The notes under the pieces: generated by a model
The model's input: the letters and a program-made list of their open reading frames with translations, nothing else
The model's database searches: none
Told to the model about the DNA's origin: nothing
In this document: piece after piece, positions 59,754 to 64,000 of the stretch
Layout: each line of letters begins with the position of its first letter
Position numbering within the stretch: position 1 is the first letter of the stretch
Assembly: GCF_958298935.1 (NCBI RefSeq)
Contig: NC_084935.1
Span: 6,644,001 to 6,708,000 of the forward strand
Direction of reading: 5' to 3'
Origin: Phragmites australis
Lineage: Eukaryota; Streptophyta; Magnoliopsida; Poales; Poaceae
Length of the DNA stretch: 64,000 nt
Made by a program: the position numbers and the translations under genes

Positions 59754-61829
59754 CTGTATACTGGCAAGAAAATAATGTAACAACCTTGCGAGCACTTTTT
59801 TTTACCGTCGGCGTGTACATGCATGTACACTCCGCGCCATTTTGTTTTAGCGTTAGCATATTGGCCAGGTGCCAAGGTTGGAACCGGAACCCAGGCGGTG
59901 CCGGTGAAAGGAAGAGGACCGTCGACGCTGCCCAATACTGCACTGAGGGGGTTAGGCGCGGCGTGGCGCTGGCCGTTGCGCTGGGTTGCGCCTGGTGGAC
60001 AGCACGCAGCTGGGGCGCCGTCCCGTCCTGCACATGCAGTCGGCCGGCTGTGCACCACCATCAACGGCGCGTACCGAATCACTGCAGAGCGCGGCGGCGG
60101 CGACCATGAAGCGAGCGTGGACGCGCGCTCGAACTCGCTGTCACGGCGCGAGGACACGCCCAGGGACCGCGCCACGCTGATGGACCTATCTTTGAGCAAG
60201 TCGCTAAGGAGGTATATTTTCACTCACATCCAACGTGCCGATGGCTTGAAGGTGGTGCATGCATAAGTTCATGAGTGTACATATGACCATATGCTAACGC
60301 TATGGAGTATGTGTTTGTGTCGTGAGCAGCATGCCACTGACAGGGGGAAGCTGGCGCGCCTGCTGCAGAAAGAGTCCTCGGCATCGCGCGACTCTGAAAC
60401 TTAAAGGAAGCTCGACCTTGGTTTGCTGCTCACTGACGTACTGATCAGTCAGGTGAGTTACCACATATTCCATGCTCAAAATCGGCCGCAGACACACGTC
60501 CTACGCAGCGCAGTCCCGTCGGCGACGACGACGAAACACACGCGTGCGCAGCACACGCAGAGCCGCTCCCAACCATGGCGGCGAAGGGGAACGGGATTCC
60601 GGCGGCAACGGACGTGGCTAATTCACGGGCGCGCCGGAAAATCAACTAGCAACTTTTTTTCAGAAAGTCCTTTCCCTCTGTAACTTTCTTTTTTTGGATT
60701 TTTTTAAAAAAAATTTAAGCAAAAGTTATCGAGACAAGTTGTCAAAAAATGTTATCAAGAAAAATTATAAAAAAAATTATCGAGAAAAAAATTTCAGCAT
60801 AAACTTTTTTCAATAAAAAAATAACAACACACATTTGTAAACAAAATTTACAACATGAATCCACATGGACCTTTAAAGAAAGCCCACCTAGACCTCCTGC
60901 TCCCCTTGTCTCGGCCCGCAGGCCGCACCCCCATCCCCATAGCTCGCAGGCCGCTTGCCGCCCTCCTAAAATCAGACACGACCTAGTCATATGCGCTCGT
61001 ATCAGGATTTGCGGGCATCAACAGCTTAGCATAATAATTATGATTTAAAATTTCAGCAGTAATATCTCTGTTCAAAGAAGTACATCATGACTCCATATCT
61101 GTCACAACTAAATATTATTGTAACAACACGTTTGAAGTGCTTTATCTTTTGGTTATGCACTAGTTAAATATCGGTGCATGGCAACGAGAGTTGAAAATTT
61201 ACACACGATAATATCATGCATGATTGTGTCATGAGACATATGGCGTAAGGAAATATTTCATGGACACGTAAAAGCAAAAAGAATAAAAAAAAGAGAGAGC
61301 TACATACATGTAGCTGAGGAGCTCATGTATGTGTGTATAGCTGTTGAGGTACTGTTCAAATGTTGTTCAAATAGGAGAAAAGAAAATGTAAGGTTACTGT
61401 GTTGGAATCAGTTTTGGCCTAGTATAGCCTGGCACGTGGGGTGTGAGGCTCAGGCAACTCAGTTGTTCGGCGCATGACCTATGCGATCACGAGGTGGCCT
61501 GGCAGCAGGTGCGTGTGGTCCATGTGGGGGAGGTTCAGGTGGAGACGCTAGCCCATGCGGGAGCGGGCGGCTCATGTGGGGATGCTAGTCTATATAAGAT
61601 CTAGATGAAAAGGTACAGTAGGATAGTATGTCTGTTTTAAAATAAATATTACGTATTTTTTAAATAATAGAGATAAAGTATAAACATAAAGCTTTTGCTT
61701 AAGGGTACTGATTTTCCATGCAAGACCGAAGATGCTTATATTCCCAATCAAACGGACTATGGTGCTGAAAAAGATATTGTAACGAATCTCATCACGCTAT
61801 TTGCGCAGATCACCTTACAAGTTTTTTTA
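59754..61829. other. Spacer with a possible gene scrap
   Basis: 59870-60200 is GC-rich and could be an exon fragment: the plus strand reads RREDTPRDRATLMDLSLSKS up to a donor-like GGAG/GTATAT (60211), and an acceptor-like GAGCAG at about 60330 is followed by LARLLQKESSASRDSET and a stop, but the frames do not join cleanly. I do not recognise the family. 60660-60860 is A/T-rich low complexity. 61400-61610 has a TATATAAGATC stretch resembling LTR promoter sequence. Confidence 0.35.
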
Positions 61830-62340
61830 CTCCTAATTGAAGGGTGTAATACATGGTGCGATTGGTGCACGGAGGACGAGACAGACCCTTCCATGACGGT
61901 CGATGTGAACGAACCAAAGCAGGCATGCGGCGGCACCGTACCGCTACCCATGGGCAACCTGTCACACGACGTAGGTTTCGCATCCCTTCTGTCGTCGCTG
62001 ACCTCCCGCAACATGGCGCCGGTTCAATATGCAGCTTGTACCGTCCATACCGGGCCACGAGAAAAGATTACGTGCTCTGGAATGATGAGGAGGTGGGAAC
62101 AGGAGACTGGCTGAGCGCTACGCTGGTCGTGCTCGATGTGTAGAAAGTGACGGGTGGATCTCGGCGTGATACGGTGCAAGAATGGATGCCTTCGAAAGGT
62201 TTATGTTGAAGCCTTCACGCGGGCAACAGATCCAGTAGCTTCGTTTTCATGACATTTTCGCTTGATATGGCGCATCAAAAAAATTCAGAAAGATGCTTTG
62301 CCTTGCAGTTGCACACTTAGTCACTCGATTTGACCATTTC
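61830..62340 (+). repeat. Dispersed duplication D, copy 2 (uninterrupted)
   Basis: Matches 50220-50450 followed by 52538-52720, without the roughly 2.1 kb that separates them in copy 1. Open frames in it (61695-62114) are not kept in copy 1, so no gene is called. Confidence 0.65.
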
Positions 62341-63339
62341 CCTTTTTTTCTCGATGAGTTACTGCGTAGAATAACAAATTTCAGGAATGCTAGCGTTGTC
62401 AGTGCAGTTGCTACAGACGCCTATATTCATGCATACGCTACTCTCGTCAACATAGTTACAAATATAGTCGGTAACCTTTTGTTTATCATGGTTATCGTAC
62501 GATTCGATCTGCACTGCTTTTATAAATCGAGCGGTTACCGACCAAACTTAAATTTAAAATTCAAAAAAATAAAAAAAATTTAACAAAATTCAACCAGTAT
62601 TTATTGAATTCTTTGCGGTTGGACCGGTAATCGTTTGCAAAACGGTAACTAAAACCCAACGGTACAAATAAAGTGTTTTTTTTCAAAAAAGTGGTAGAAG
62701 CATGCTGTCATCCATTAAAAAAACATAGATTTTTTTATTAACAGAACAAATGCCGAACGAAATTGACAGGAAACAACAGCTAAAAAGATAACAATCAGAC
62801 ATAGCTACAAACAAGAAAAATTAACTCCAAAAGAATAACATATATATACAACATTGTAGCAGACTAGAGGTATAGCATCATCTCTGCTCTTAATTTTGTC
62901 TAGACCACATCTATTATCAGAGAAGAAAACTGAAACGACAATAAACTCTTGTTCTGAAAAAATTATCTGTTCTTTTCTTTCTAGATGTTCTAACAGATAT
63001 AGATAAAAACTGAATAGCCCACTTTTCGGTTATTCTTGAAGATCGTGGCTATCTCCCTTCGCACCATGGTGCGACAAATCAAGTGTTGACAATTCACAAC
63101 CTTCTTGAGGAGAGTCCTCATCACAAAGTCTGCAAGAAGCCAAGAACCTTGCTTGCATGTCTTGTTTGTACTATGACGTGTACATGTACGCTTTCCTCGA
63201 CATGTACATGTACGCCCTACGCCAGAAAGTTGAGCCATAGAAAGGTCGTATACGCAATGCAGACACCCAGTACATGACCGAACCTCAAGACTGGTGCGTC
63301 TATTTATTTGAGTATTAAAATAAGTTCTAAGTTCGGTTT
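62341..63339. other. Spacer without recognisable gene
   Basis: AT-rich sequence; 62500-62670 contains repeated GCGGTTACCG / GGACCGGTAA text possibly from a decayed element. 63175-63222 holds two copies of a short block containing ACATGTACATGTACG. Confidence 0.4.
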
Positions 63340-64000
63340 TAAGATCACAAAATTACTATATTAATAAAAAAAAATACACTATTGATTGTTATGGTAATCT
63401 AATGGTCTAGATTAAAATAAAGAGTTCATATCAAATATAATTATTAAATAGCTAAATTTGAAATTAAAAAATATGGAAAATTAGTGGTTTGATTTCTATG
63501 CAAATTAGGAGCAAATTATATAAACAAAGAGTCTAGATAAAATACAATTAATCAATAGTTAAAATTCAGAATAAAAAATAATTTGAGTGTTGGAAGGAGC
63601 ATCCATGTTTGCTCTCAAGGTCACGAAATTACCACATTAATCTAAAAATAGAAAATTATTTACATCATTGATTGTTATGATAATCTAATGGTCTATATTA
63701 AACCGAAGAGTCCATATCAAATACAATAAATAAATAGCTAAATTCGGAATAAAAATATGAAAAATTAGTGGTTTAATTTTCATGCAAATTGAGAAGCTAA
63801 ATACCTAAACAAAGAGTTCATGTAAAATACAATTAATCAATATTTAAATTTCAAAATAAAAAATAATGAAATAAATAGTTCAATTTTCATATAAGATTCC
63901 ATATCATATACAATTAATAAATAGCTAAATTTGGAATTAAAAAATAGAAAACCAATGGTTTGATTTTTCATGCAAATTTGGAAGCAAAATGTCTAAAGAG
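63340..64000 (+). repeat. AT-rich satellite-like tandem array, running off the window
   Basis: A unit of about 286 bp recurs (GATTGTTATG at 63384 and 63670; TCACAAAATTACTATATTAA / TCACGAAATTACCACATTAA in front of each), with shorter sub-repeats of about 110 bp inside (CATATCAAATA.AATTA, AATAGCTAAATT). The array continues past the window edge. Confidence 0.75.

Noticed and set aside
60423..60683. 86-codon frame as a second exon of a gene scrap
   Set aside because: No frame joins it cleanly to the upstream fragment and no family is recognised.
1..64000. CRISPR array, bacterial-type defence island or integrated virus
   Set aside because: All repeats are explained as plant transposons, microsatellites or tandem arrays; no cas-like, phage or viral replication genes were seen.

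Overview
This window is plant nuclear DNA, almost certainly from a grass and probably a panicoid. The supporting signs are split genes with very GC-rich first exons, AT-rich spacers full of small inverted-repeat elements, Ty1/copia and Ty3/gypsy retrotransposons in several states of decay, and protein sequences that match grass families closely. No bacterial-type operon, CRISPR array or intact virus was seen.

Four protein-coding genes stand out; their exon-intron structures could be worked out by hand and every junction keeps the reading frame. (1) 7961-11736, minus strand: an exostosin-family GT47 glycosyltransferase of the ARAD1 type, 3 exons, 455 aa. (2) 15777-16579, plus: a small TIR-only protein, 2 exons, 232 aa, with the putative catalytic glutamate of TIR NADases. 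(3) 32286-33900, plus: a NAC transcription factor, 3 exons, 407 aa, matching wheat NAM-1/Gpc-1 (grain protein content and senescence) from end to end. (4) 46018-49323, plus: a PP2C phosphatase with an N-myristoylation signal, 5 exons, 430 aa. I recall a similar NAC/PP2C/TIR neighbourhood on rice chromosome 7, but could not check it here.

The rest is mainly repeats. 1-4440 is the 3' part of a dead copia element split by a 2.5-kb non-autonomous element (190-2687). 19260-29400 is a tandem duplication whose second copy is interrupted by a full-length dead copia element (about 22338-28890). 38816-40176 and 50995-51876 are solo LTRs with perfect 5-bp target duplications. 44281-45038 is a large foldback element. 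53402-59748 is a complete but dead chromodomain Ty3/gypsy element, flanked by GTATA, whose reverse transcriptase is split by a second 1.75-kb non-autonomous element (55362-57113) built like the first. Diverged dispersed duplications link 6220-6770 with 30390-30880 (inverted) and 50220-52720 with 61830-62340 (direct).

The best leads are the two look-alike elements inside retrotransposon pol genes, one carrying a long array of palindromic CCGGA/TCCGG motifs; the long imperfect hairpin just after the PP2C stop codon; and the TIR-only gene with a duplicated RY-motif (CATGCATG) block in its upstream region. The four genes show no shared pathway in the sequence. All exon calls, alignments and repeat boundaries were made by eye and carry an uncertainty of a few bases where no target duplication fixes them.
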